Origin: Pseudoalteromonas haloplanktis ATCC 14393
GTDB lineage: Bacteria; Pseudomonadota; Gammaproteobacteria; Enterobacterales; Alteromonadaceae
Length of the DNA: 64,000 nt
NCBI RefSeq assembly: GCF_000238355.1
Contig: NZ_AHCA01000001.1
Span: 248,001 to 312,000, forward strand
Direction: 5' to 3'
The first letter of the stretch is position 1, and each line of letters opens with the position of its first letter. The position numbers and the translations under genes were made by a program. Of this stretch, positions 33,983 to 41,844 are shown piece after piece. The notes under the pieces are model-generated. The model did no database searches and was not told the DNA's origin. It saw only the letters and a program-made list of their open reading frames with translations.

Positions 33983-35044
33983 TTACTGATTAAAATTATC
34001 AATTATTTTTAATTCAAAATTACCTGTGGTTATATTTTTATCAAACGCGTCAGCTAACCTTTCTGTTTCACTAAATACTGTGCGCCAGTATTTAATTCGG
34101 GTGTCGGCGTCGAGATCAGTGAAGTCGGTTCTGTCGGGGATTTTGCCGTAAGGTAATCCGGCTATAAATTTTTGAGACGGGGTGATCATTACCACGTTGT
34201 CGTAATTTTCAGGGGCGACGTTGCGTTTTAAACTTTTATCAAACCACCCTGCTTTTGGTGTTGAATTAAAATGTGGGTATAAAATTAACCCAGGGTTGTT
34301 AATTTTTAAATCAAAATGGTAGTCAATTATACCGCCGTCGCGGTACATACCTGGGGGTGACCCTGCTATATTTTTTATACCTTGCATCACTAATGGAATT
34401 GAACCCGATGCGAGTAATGCATCTTTTAAATTATCGTTCGTTAAATCTAGTTGTGTGGTTTTAAATTTATAACTGTCTTCAATGGCTAAGTCGCTATTTG
34501 GTGCTTGATAAATAAAGCGCTCATATTGCTTGGTCAAAAATCGGCGGTGCACTCGATTACTTAAATAGCTTTTGGTTAACCCCAGTAACTGTAATGCTTT
34601 TTTCTCACTGGCTACCAAACCATTTGATTTTGCTACAATAAAATGTGATTTAAACACTGGGTTATTAATTATTTCAGCAACGCCATTATCACCAAAAACA
34701 TCTTCAAGTAATACCCGTGCTTTTAATGTAATTTCTGCTGGTGTTGGTTTATTGGTCGCGTAACGAGTTTCACTGTAGGATTTTGCTAACCGTGTAATAG
34801 CTGCCACAGGATCATTTTGTGAAAAGCATGCCGCGCGAAACGCCCCAGCTGATGAGCCAATTAAGTTTAATTGCTGCGTTCTACCTTTAAAAAACTCACC
34901 AAAAAGGTATTTATCTAATCCAAATAAGGTGAACCATTTTGGCCCACCACTTGCGCCTAAAAATGATGTAAAAAGCTCAGGCTTTAAGCCTTGCTCGTTT
35001 ATTATTTTTGCAGCCGTTTTACCGGCGTGTATTTCAATCATCAA
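33983..35044 (-). CDS. patatin-like phospholipase family protein (GGPKW subgroup)
   Basis: 353 residues. Patatin landmarks: oxyanion/glycine region GASGGPKWFTLFGLDKY, nucleophile elbow GSSAGAF (Ser near residue 64) and catalytic Asp in RDGGIIDYHFD. The Ser-Asp dyad is therefore intact. No signal peptide, so probably cytoplasmic or peripheral. It likely hydrolyses phospholipid or other acyl esters; true substrate unknown. A decayed copy of its 3' end lies 1.1 kb downstream (32806-32925). Monocistronic. Confidence 0.82.
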   Translation of the reverse strand: MMIEIHAGKTAAKIINEQGLKPELFTSFLGASGGPKWFTLFGLDKYLFGEFFKGRTQQLNLIGSSAGAFRAACFSQNDPVAAITRLAKSYSETRYATNKPTPAEITLKARVLLEDVFGDNGVAEIINNPVFKSHFIVAKSNGLVASEKKALQLLGLTKSYLSNRVHRRFLTKQYERFIYQAPNSDLAIEDSYKFKTTQLDLTNDNLKDALLASGSIPLVMQGIKNIAGSPPGMYRDGGIIDYHFDLKINNPGLILYPHFNSTPKAGWFDKSLKRNVAPENYDNVVMITPSQKFIAGLPYGKIPDRTDFTDLDADTRIKYWRTVFSETERLADAFDKNITTGNFELKIIDNFNQ

Positions 35045-35108
35045 ATATCTTAATCTACTTAACGTTCAAACTGCATAAGTATTCAGTTTGAACGTTTTTA
35101 AAAATGAG

Positions 35109-36515
35109 TTAATGCCAAATACCTTTTTCTGTTTTTCCCTGAATTTTAACCTTGTTTGCATCAAATTCGGGCTCGGTATTTTCTGCTCTTTGCTTATTAT
35201 AATCCGCAGTCACAGCGAGTATTGTTGGCGTTAAGGTGATGATAGCAATAACATTAACCACCGTCATTAACCCTAACGCAATATCGGCTAAATCCCACAC
35301 TTCTTTTAGTGTGGCCGATGCGCCCCACATCATCATTGATAAGTATAAGAGTGTATAAATGCCGCGCCCGATTTTATTATCGAGCTTAAATAAATGCAGG
35401 TTACTCTCGGCGTAGGCATAATTTGCCACCACAGAAGTAAACGCAAATAAGGTAATCGCCGCTACAACAAAGTATACTCCGCCTTGTGCTAAGTGCGCAG
35501 TCATGGCTTCTTGAGTTAACCGAATGCCTTCCATTTCGCCACTGATATCAACATCAGCTAATAATATGATCACCGCGGTACAACTACACAGTACGATGGT
35601 GTCAAAAAACACCCCCAACATTTGAATGTAGCCCTGAGTAACGGGATGGTTTGGGATTGGAGTCGCGCAAGCAGAAGCGTGAGGCACACTCCCCGCACCG
35701 GCTTCGTTTGAATACAACCCTCGTTGAATACCGTTTTTAATTGCTGCGCCCATTGCGCCGGCACCTGCTTCTTGCAAACCAAATGCTGATAAAAAGATAT
35801 CTTTAAGCATCGCAGGTACTTGGGTGAAGTTTATTAGGGTGATGATCACCGCAGCTAATACAAATATAATGCCCATGATGGGCACAACGCGCTCTGCAAA
35901 ACGGGCGATTGCTTTAAAGCCCCCGAGTATAATTGACCCAGCAAGAATGGTAATAACAATACCAGAATAAAAGGTTGGAATTTCAAACGCGTAATTAAGT
36001 GCATCGGTTATGGTATTTGTTTGCATTGCACTGAAGGTAAAACCGTAACCTAAAAATAAACACAAAGCGAATGCGATGGCGAGAGTTTTGCTGCCTATAC
36101 CTTGTTGAATATAGTAAGCAGGCCCGCCTCTAAATTCGCCATTACTATCACGCACTTTGTATACTTGACCCAGTACGCTTTCGGCAAAACCCGTGGCCAT
36201 CCCTAAAATAGCAATCATCCACATCCAAAATATCGCGCCACTGCCACCCAATGATATCGCAACAGCAACACCGGCTAAATTACCCGTGCCTACTCGCGCG
36301 CTTAGACCAGTGCACAAAGCTTGAAATGAACTAATATCGTTTTTATCGCATTTGCTGCTTGTGCGTAATAACGAAAACATGTGCTTAAATTTTAAGATTT
36401 GAATAAGCTTTAAACGCACTGAAAACCAGATACCCGTAAACAATAAAATATAAATGAGTATTTGCCCTTCGCCCCACAGTAAGTTGTTAATTGTGCCTAC
36501 AATCAAATCAAACAT
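35109..36515 (-). CDS. AGCS-family sodium:alanine/glycine symporter
   Basis: 468 residues with about ten or eleven membrane helices. AGCS signatures are clear: GTGNLAGVAVAISLGGSGAIFWMW, RGGPAYYIQQGIG and GLYSNEAGAGSVPHASACA. It imports small neutral amino acids with Na+. Divergent from the AraC regulator at 36707, with a 191-base intergenic region, so that regulator might affect it, but the EamA exporter downstream is the more natural target. Confidence 0.92.
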   Translation of the reverse strand: MFDLIVGTINNLLWGEGQILIYILLFTGIWFSVRLKLIQILKFKHMFSLLRTSSKCDKNDISSFQALCTGLSARVGTGNLAGVAVAISLGGSGAIFWMWMIAILGMATGFAESVLGQVYKVRDSNGEFRGGPAYYIQQGIGSKTLAIAFALCLFLGYGFTFSAMQTNTITDALNYAFEIPTFYSGIVITILAGSIILGGFKAIARFAERVVPIMGIIFVLAAVIITLINFTQVPAMLKDIFLSAFGLQEAGAGAMGAAIKNGIQRGLYSNEAGAGSVPHASACATPIPNHPVTQGYIQMLGVFFDTIVLCSCTAVIILLADVDISGEMEGIRLTQEAMTAHLAQGGVYFVVAAITLFAFTSVVANYAYAESNLHLFKLDNKIGRGIYTLLYLSMMMWGASATLKEVWDLADIALGLMTVVNVIAIITLTPTILAVTADYNKQRAENTEPEFDANKVKIQGKTEKGIWH

Positions 36516-36706
36516 GCTTTCCCTTTATAGTTTTTATAAAACAACTTCAGAATATTAATTCTTTATTTAAGAATATTTAATTACAATCACTTTATCTTTA
36601 TCGTATAAATTAGCAAGCACTTATTGGCTGCTGCTACTTTAAAAAAGAATGTTTACAACCCACTACTATTAGCTACATCATAGTGAGTATTGCTTATATT
36701 AATATC

Positions 36707-37423
36707 ATGTTTATGAATAGTTTATCTGTTAGATACTACACCCGCACAATTCAAAGCCACCAGCATGACTATCATCAGCTTGTACTGCCCTTGTACGGCT
36801 ATATTGAAATTGAAGTAGCTAATGTTGCAGCTCGCGTAGGTGTGGGGCAATGTATCGTGATCAAAAAAAAGCAACTGCATGCATTTAAGTCTGATGAGAA
36901 CGCGCGGTTTATCGTCGCTGATCTAGATAACTTACCAACTAATCTACTAACGATGCCATCTCCTTGCTTTACCATTGATGACAAATTAATGAGTTACTTA
37001 AACTTCATTGATAAACAATTACATAGCAAAGCAGCTGATGATGAGAGTCATTTAGCATTTGAGCTTTTTTTACTATTACTTAGTCAACAAACTGCTGGCA
37101 ACTACATCGATCCTCGTATTAATAATGTGCTGTTATTGTTAAAAAATAATTTAGCTAATAACTATACTCTGGTTGATATGGCAGATACCGCCTGTTTGAG
37201 TGTTACTCAGTTTAAAACGGTTTTTAAACAATGCCTACATACAAGTCCTGTTAGATATTTAACTCGTTTACGAATGGAGCACGCAAGATCACTGCTGTGT
37301 AACTCTGACTTACCTATTGCGATTATTGGCCAACGGGTCGGTTATGAAGATCCATCGGCTTTTAGCCGTGCATTCAGCCTTTATTATAAACAAACACCGC
37401 GGGAGTTAAAAAGGCACCTTTAA
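36707..37423 (+). CDS. AraC-family transcriptional regulator
   Basis: About 238 residues from ATG at 36707; GTG at 36683 or ATG at 36713 are alternatives and none has a clear ribosome site. An N-terminal cupin-like sensing region (HDYHQLVLPLYGYIEIEV) is followed by the double helix-turn-helix AraC domain (about 145-238: LVDMADTACLSVTQFKTVFK and IGQRVGYEDPSAFSRAFSLYY). It is followed 83 bases later on the same strand by an EamA exporter gene, a common pairing in which the regulator responds to the exported or related amine or amino acid. Confidence 0.88.
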   Translation: MFMNSLSVRYYTRTIQSHQHDYHQLVLPLYGYIEIEVANVAARVGVGQCIVIKKKQLHAFKSDENARFIVADLDNLPTNLLTMPSPCFTIDDKLMSYLNFIDKQLHSKAADDESHLAFELFLLLLSQQTAGNYIDPRINNVLLLLKNNLANNYTLVDMADTACLSVTQFKTVFKQCLHTSPVRYLTRLRMEHARSLLCNSDLPIAIIGQRVGYEDPSAFSRAFSLYYKQTPRELKRHL

Positions 37424-37506
37424 GCCAACTAAACCGACTTTATAGCACATTAATTTACTGAGCAATTGCTAAACTCAATCCATCAAATTTTAACTATGAG
37501 TTTTAT

Positions 37507-38370
37507 ATGTCGACCAGTTTAGGGATATTAGCAATTATTTTGTGGGGTGCATTAGCGCTGTTGGGCAATTTAACAAAGTCTATACCGGCTTTTCAGTTAC
37601 TGTTTATGTGTTTTTTTATCTCTTTTTTATTGTTATTCATAAAACGAGTGCTCAGTAAGCAAGCTTTATTCACTGCACCAACACTTAGTTTAACGCAAAC
37701 TGTGATCGGCATTACAGGGTTATTTGGTTTTCATTTTTGCTATTTTATGGCTTTGAAATACGCTCCTCTCATAGAAGTTAGCCTAATCGTTTATTTGTGG
37801 CCGCTGCTACTAGGCGTATTTGTGGCTAAAGCTGCAAATAAGTTAAATGCAATTTTAGGTGGGTTACTTGGATTCATAGGTATCGCTTTTTTAATTTCAG
37901 ACGGCAGTGGCTTTTCTATCAGTACACAGTATTGGCTAGGTTATTTTTTTGCTGCAAGTTGTGCTCTGCTTTGGTCTAGCTATTCATTTATGATGTCTGG
38001 GTTTGAAAATCACGTTGATGACATAGGTTGGCTTTCACTTTATGTTGCAGCACTTGCCTTTTTAGCACATATTTATTTTGAAACTACGGTCATCAGTTTT
38101 ACTGTTAATGAATTACTTGGCATTGTCTTGCTCGGCTTAGGACCTGTAGGTGGCGCATTTTATTTGTGGGATAGTGCATTAAAACGAGGTAATAAAACAT
38201 TATTGGCTTCGTTAAGCTTTTTAACGCCGCTGCTCTCTACCATTATATTGGTTTTAGCTAAACAGATTAGTTTTTCCTGGTCGGTTGTATTTGCCTTAGC
38301 TTTTGTATTAGTCGGCGCGGCTATTAGTAATGTTAAACCCGCAAGTAATAAAAACAGCGAGCCCATATAG
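37507..38370 (+). CDS. EamA/DMT-family transporter
   Basis: 287 residues, ten predicted helices forming two EamA repeats (about 5-130 and 145-275). Typical landmarks: FHFCYFMALKYAPLIEVSLIVYLWPLL and GPVGGAFYLWDSALKRGNKTLLASLSFLTPLLS. DMT carriers export amino acids, amines or drugs across the inner membrane. Ends in a hairpin (38354-38379, ACAGCGAG/CTCGCTGT) that overlaps its stop codon and lies before the convergent patatin gene. Confidence 0.9.
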   Translation: MSTSLGILAIILWGALALLGNLTKSIPAFQLLFMCFFISFLLLFIKRVLSKQALFTAPTLSLTQTVIGITGLFGFHFCYFMALKYAPLIEVSLIVYLWPLLLGVFVAKAANKLNAILGGLLGFIGIAFLISDGSGFSISTQYWLGYFFAASCALLWSSYSFMMSGFENHVDDIGWLSLYVAALAFLAHIYFETTVISFTVNELLGIVLLGLGPVGGAFYLWDSALKRGNKTLLASLSFLTPLLSTIILVLAKQISFSWSVVFALAFVLVGAAISNVKPASNKNSEPI

Positions 38371-38413
38371 ACTCGCTGTAATTTTAAAGTGCTGTTAGTT
38401 TATAACAGGATGA

Positions 38414-39388
38414 TTAACCGTAGTATTTGTCAGCTTGCTGATATTGCTCAGTTAAATAACAATTACCCGCCGCTAGGCCTAATTTGTAGTCATTACGTAA
38501 ATCCGCATCAGTACTGCCAAGTAACTTACTATGCAATTTGCTGCCAGCAAAAATCTGTATTACTTCGAGATCTTCAGGCGGGTTTTCCATAAAGTTTAAT
38601 TCGTCTAAGTAAGCCTGCTCATGCTGTAGTAGATAATCGAGTGATTTAGGGCAGTAACCTGATGCGCAAACAAAGGTTTTCAGTTTATTTACCCAAGCTG
38701 ATTGTATTGGCAAACTGGCATCAACGGTACGAATAACAACTATCTTGCGCGCACCGCGATTATAAGCCTCTCTTACAGGCAATGGCGCAGCAAGCCCCCC
38801 ATCCAAAAAGAAGTCATCATCAGCTAACGAACATGTTTCGCAGTCTAACGCTTCATTTGCAGCTGTTTTATCAAACCAAGGGGTTAATCTAACACCTTGC
38901 TTATATAAAAACGGTAACGCGCTTGACGCTTTTAGTAACTCACGCCACTGCTGCGCCTCACCTGTTGGAGTTAAGAAATATGGTTTTCTATCGCGTGCGT
39001 TTGTGGCTGTGATCAACAACTCTCTTTGACCTAAGCTAGATTTAGCTGTTTTAAAATCAAGGGCACGGTTAAACTCGGTGGTTTTATCAAAATACCAATC
39101 TAAATCAACAATGCTTTTTCCAAGTAGACCACGGCCAAGTTGAAAAAACCGTTTATGCCGTGATAAACCTCTAATGAGGCGTTTAGCGTAGCCTTTTTGA
39201 CGCGCTAAAAAACTCGTTAAGTTTTGTGAACCGGCGGAGGTACCAATAAACAGATCAAAGGGGTCGTAATTGTGCTCAAGCCACGCATCAAGCACACCAG
39301 CTGTAAATATGCCACGCTGCCCACCCCCTTCTGCGATCAATGCTGTTTTATTGAACGTGTTTGAGATTGTAGCGTCTTGAGGTTTCAC
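38414..39388 (-). CDS. patatin-like phospholipase (YjjU-like)
   Basis: 324 residues. EGGGQRGIFTAGVLDAW supplies the glycine-rich oxyanion loop, FIGTSAGSQN the nucleophile elbow (Ser near residue 51), and LDGGLAAPLPVREAYNRGA the catalytic Asp. This is the YjjU/RssA-type bacterial patatin branch, not closely related to the lipase at 33983. No signal peptide. Likely a cytoplasmic or membrane-associated acyl hydrolase; substrate unknown. Monocistronic, convergent with the EamA gene. Confidence 0.87.
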   Translation of the reverse strand: MKPQDATISNTFNKTALIAEGGGQRGIFTAGVLDAWLEHNYDPFDLFIGTSAGSQNLTSFLARQKGYAKRLIRGLSRHKRFFQLGRGLLGKSIVDLDWYFDKTTEFNRALDFKTAKSSLGQRELLITATNARDRKPYFLTPTGEAQQWRELLKASSALPFLYKQGVRLTPWFDKTAANEALDCETCSLADDDFFLDGGLAAPLPVREAYNRGARKIVVIRTVDASLPIQSAWVNKLKTFVCASGYCPKSLDYLLQHEQAYLDELNFMENPPEDLEVIQIFAGSKLHSKLLGSTDADLRNDYKLGLAAGNCYLTEQYQQADKYYG

Positions 39389-39583
39389 TGTCGGCCTTCC
39401 TTTGATTAATTTTGCTGGTTTATACCTTTATTTTAATGAGTTTTATATAAACGTTAAAATTGATTATATAAATTGAATTGATTAATAAAACAGAACGGAA
39501 ATCAGGATGATCACCGTACTGTCTAGTGAGATCAAGCATAACAATAATTAAATGTATGCCTGCTTAATTTAGTCTTGGTTAAT

Positions 39584-40582
39584 TTAACTATTTTTTAGGT
39601 CTGATAAGATTTCAAGTGCGCGATGTCTATCTTTACTTTCATATAAGTCATTAGTAAAAATAAACTCATCAACACCAAGCTCTTTGGCTATCATCTTTAA
39701 TTTATGAGCAACAGTCACAGGGCCGCCCACCACCGACAAACCTAAAAAGCTTTCAACCTGTGCTTGCTCTTGCGTGTTCCAAAGCCCATCCATCGTTTTT
39801 ACAGGCGGTGTTAACCATAATGGATCACCTCTTAATAAAGCTAAAATACGTTGTTTTGAGGTGGTTGATAAGAATGCGGCATGCTCGTCGGTATCGGCTG
39901 CAACAACAGGTAACCCCAACATGACATAGGGCTTATCAAGAACATTTGATGGTTGAAACTCACGACGATATAACGCAATAGCATCATAAACAAAGCGTGG
40001 AGCAAAGTGCCCTGCAAACGCATAAGGCAGGCCTTTTTTAGCCGCTAATTGGGCGCTGTATAAACTAGAGCCGAGCAACCAAATGGGCACATTAGTGTTT
40101 TCGCCAGGTATTGCGCGTACTGGGGATACACCATCACTTGGGCCTAGTAATGATTGCAGTTCAGTAACTTCATCAGCAAAATTTTCAGCTCTGCGCTCAT
40201 CACGCCTAAGTGCTCGGCTGGTTATGTGGTCGCTGCCAGGGGCACGGCCTAACCCTAAATCAATACGACCCGGGTATAAACTTTCAAGCGTACCAAATTG
40301 TTCCGCAACGATAAGTGGTGGGTGATTCGGTAACATTACGCCACCTGCTCCAACACGAATGTTTTGTGTTTGACCCGCAATATGACCAATTAATACCGAT
40401 GTTGCAGCACACACAATACCCGGCATATTGTGATGCTCAGCCATCCAAAAGCGATTAAAACCCAGTTCATCCGCTCTTTGTGCATACGCAACACTGTTGG
40501 CAAGTGTACTTGAAACTGTCGAACCTTGTTGCATCGGGCTTAGTTCAAGTAACGAAAACGGGATTGCTGCGAGCTTAGGCAT
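39584..40582 (-). CDS. LLM-class flavin-dependent oxidoreductase
   Basis: 332 residues with the luciferase-like TIM-barrel fold. Landmarks: FNRFWMAEHHNMPGI, IRVGAGGVMLPNHPPLIVAEQFGTLE, LYPGRIDLGLGRAPGSD and the C-terminal VVGGPVTVAHKLKMIAKEL. Members of this MsnO8/YhbW-type group use reduced flavin to oxidise substrates; no specific one can be assigned. It lies 75 bases after the start region of the pectin locus but lacks the TGCCACCGGTGGCA operator, so it is probably not part of that regulon. Confidence 0.9.
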   Translation of the reverse strand: MPKLAAIPFSLLELSPMQQGSTVSSTLANSVAYAQRADELGFNRFWMAEHHNMPGIVCAATSVLIGHIAGQTQNIRVGAGGVMLPNHPPLIVAEQFGTLESLYPGRIDLGLGRAPGSDHITSRALRRDERRAENFADEVTELQSLLGPSDGVSPVRAIPGENTNVPIWLLGSSLYSAQLAAKKGLPYAFAGHFAPRFVYDAIALYRREFQPSNVLDKPYVMLGLPVVAADTDEHAAFLSTTSKQRILALLRGDPLWLTPPVKTMDGLWNTQEQAQVESFLGLSVVGGPVTVAHKLKMIAKELGVDEFIFTNDLYESKDRHRALEILSDLKNS

Positions 40583-40657
40583 GCTTACTCCTACCAGAGT
40601 TTGATTAAATTCATTAAATCGTACCTCAGTAATGGGTCCTGATTATCAAAATTCAAC

Positions 40658-41416
40658 TTACTTTAAGTGCTTTGGATCTGGTGTGCGTAATTGCATTACT
40701 AATGGATGTTGTAGGTTTCGCATTTCACGTAACACAAGTTGTGCTACCTCTCTTGCCCCTAATTCATTAAAATGAGTATCATCTTTAACACCAATAGGGT
40801 AATTAGGGTGCAGCCCTGCATCTAAATGCATAAAGCGCAAGCGTGAGTTCAATTCTCCCATCGCTTGAAAGTGCTGCTGTGTTACTCGTTCCATATCAAT
40901 AAAGTCAACCCCAGTTTCACGGGCGACATCTCTGACAATATCAGCATAGATAGGGTGCGTATCTTTGATTTTCCCCTCGTCATCAAAATAACGACGTGTT
41001 ACCGGAGTCATCAATAATGGGAATGCCTGCTTAGCTCGCACATCAGCTATGAAGTTGCTCAAATTATGCTTGTATTGTTCTGGAGACGTGTAGCGATCTA
41101 TTTTATGCTTAGACTGATCATTATGACCAAATTGAATAATAACATAATCACCTTTATTGAGTTCTCTGATAATACCGACCCATAACCCTTCACTAATAAA
41201 AGTACGCGTACTGCGGCCATTTTTAGCACGATTTTTAATTTCAATATTATCATTAAAAAATATACTAAATGGCATCCCCCACCCTGTTTCAGGGTAATCT
41301 TTGATCTCTTTAATTGACATGGTTGAATCCCCTGCCATAAAAAGTTGTATTTTATTGGTTGCTGCCATGTTCGAAAAACTCATGATAAAAAGTATAACTG
41401 CTATTAATTTACCCAT
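40658..41416 (-). CDS. SGNH-family rhamnogalacturonan acetylesterase (CE12-like)
   Basis: 252 residues from ATG at 41416 (GTG at 41425 is possible). N-terminal signal peptide (LIAVILFIMSFSNMAA), so exported. SGNH blocks are all visible: FMAGDSTMS (nucleophile Ser), NRAKNGRSTRTF, IIQFGHNDQSK and KDDTHFNELGA (catalytic Asp-His). These enzymes remove acetyl groups from pectic rhamnogalacturonan so that lyases and hydrolases can act. Divergent from TonB receptor 1 with two operator-like palindromes between them, which places it in the pectin regulon. Confidence 0.9.
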   Translation of the reverse strand: MGKLIAVILFIMSFSNMAATNKIQLFMAGDSTMSIKEIKDYPETGWGMPFSIFFNDNIEIKNRAKNGRSTRTFISEGLWVGIIRELNKGDYVIIQFGHNDQSKHKIDRYTSPEQYKHNLSNFIADVRAKQAFPLLMTPVTRRYFDDEGKIKDTHPIYADIVRDVARETGVDFIDMERVTQQHFQAMGELNSRLRFMHLDAGLHPNYPIGVKDDTHFNELGAREVAQLVLREMRNLQHPLVMQLRTPDPKHLK

Positions 41417-41533
41417 TCTACTCACTCTATCTTGTTTAAATAAATCAGTTTTAGCTAGGCTGAAATTATTTTTTACGCGTAAATAAAAAATATTTTCAGT
41501 AAAGACTTACGTAAATTAAAACATAACACCAAC

Positions 41534-41547
41534 TGCCACCGGTGGCA
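41534..41547. promoter_or_regulatory. operator TGCCACCGGTGGCA (site A)
   Basis: Perfect 14-base palindrome with central CG, typical of LacI/GalR-family operators, 118 bases before the acetylesterase start. Forms a pair with site B 156 bases away. Confidence 0.8.
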
Positions 41548-41652
41548 AATGATAAGTAAAATCATAGTGCTAAATTAAATTTTCGTAATTGGTGATACCG
41601 TTTTTCGGTAACATAAATGTAAATAAACAATGAAAAATGTAATTTTTTGCGT

Positions 41653-41703
41653 TTGACAATCAGTAAAATAAGCTATAGGTTGCTACTTGTGCCACCGGTA
41701 GCA
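41653..41703 (+). promoter_or_regulatory. receptor 1 promoter and operator (site B)
   Basis: TTGACA at 41653-41658, TA-rich -10 region at about 41674-41681, and the near-palindrome TGCCACCGGTAGCA at 41690-41703, which would cover the transcription start. The rest of 41417-41844 is AT-rich leader without genes. Confidence 0.75.
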
Positions 41704-41844
41704 AATTGATGTATTAGCTTTATTAACACCAAAGGTTATTACATTTCCTATTTATAATTATAGGCTTATGCATAAGTGGCAAAATAAAAACAAAAGCACA
41801 AATCAACAGCATAATATTACGTATGTAATAAAAAGGAACACACA

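Noticed and set aside
36707..37423. AraC regulator as controller of the pectin locus
   Set aside because: Separated from the pectin genes by the EamA, patatin and LLM genes, and the operator found upstream of pectin genes is a LacI-type palindrome, absent near this gene.
39584..40582. LLM oxidoreductase as part of the pectin operon
   Set aside because: No operator upstream, no known role in pectin use, and its own gene start lies within the intergenic space before the acetylesterase stop.
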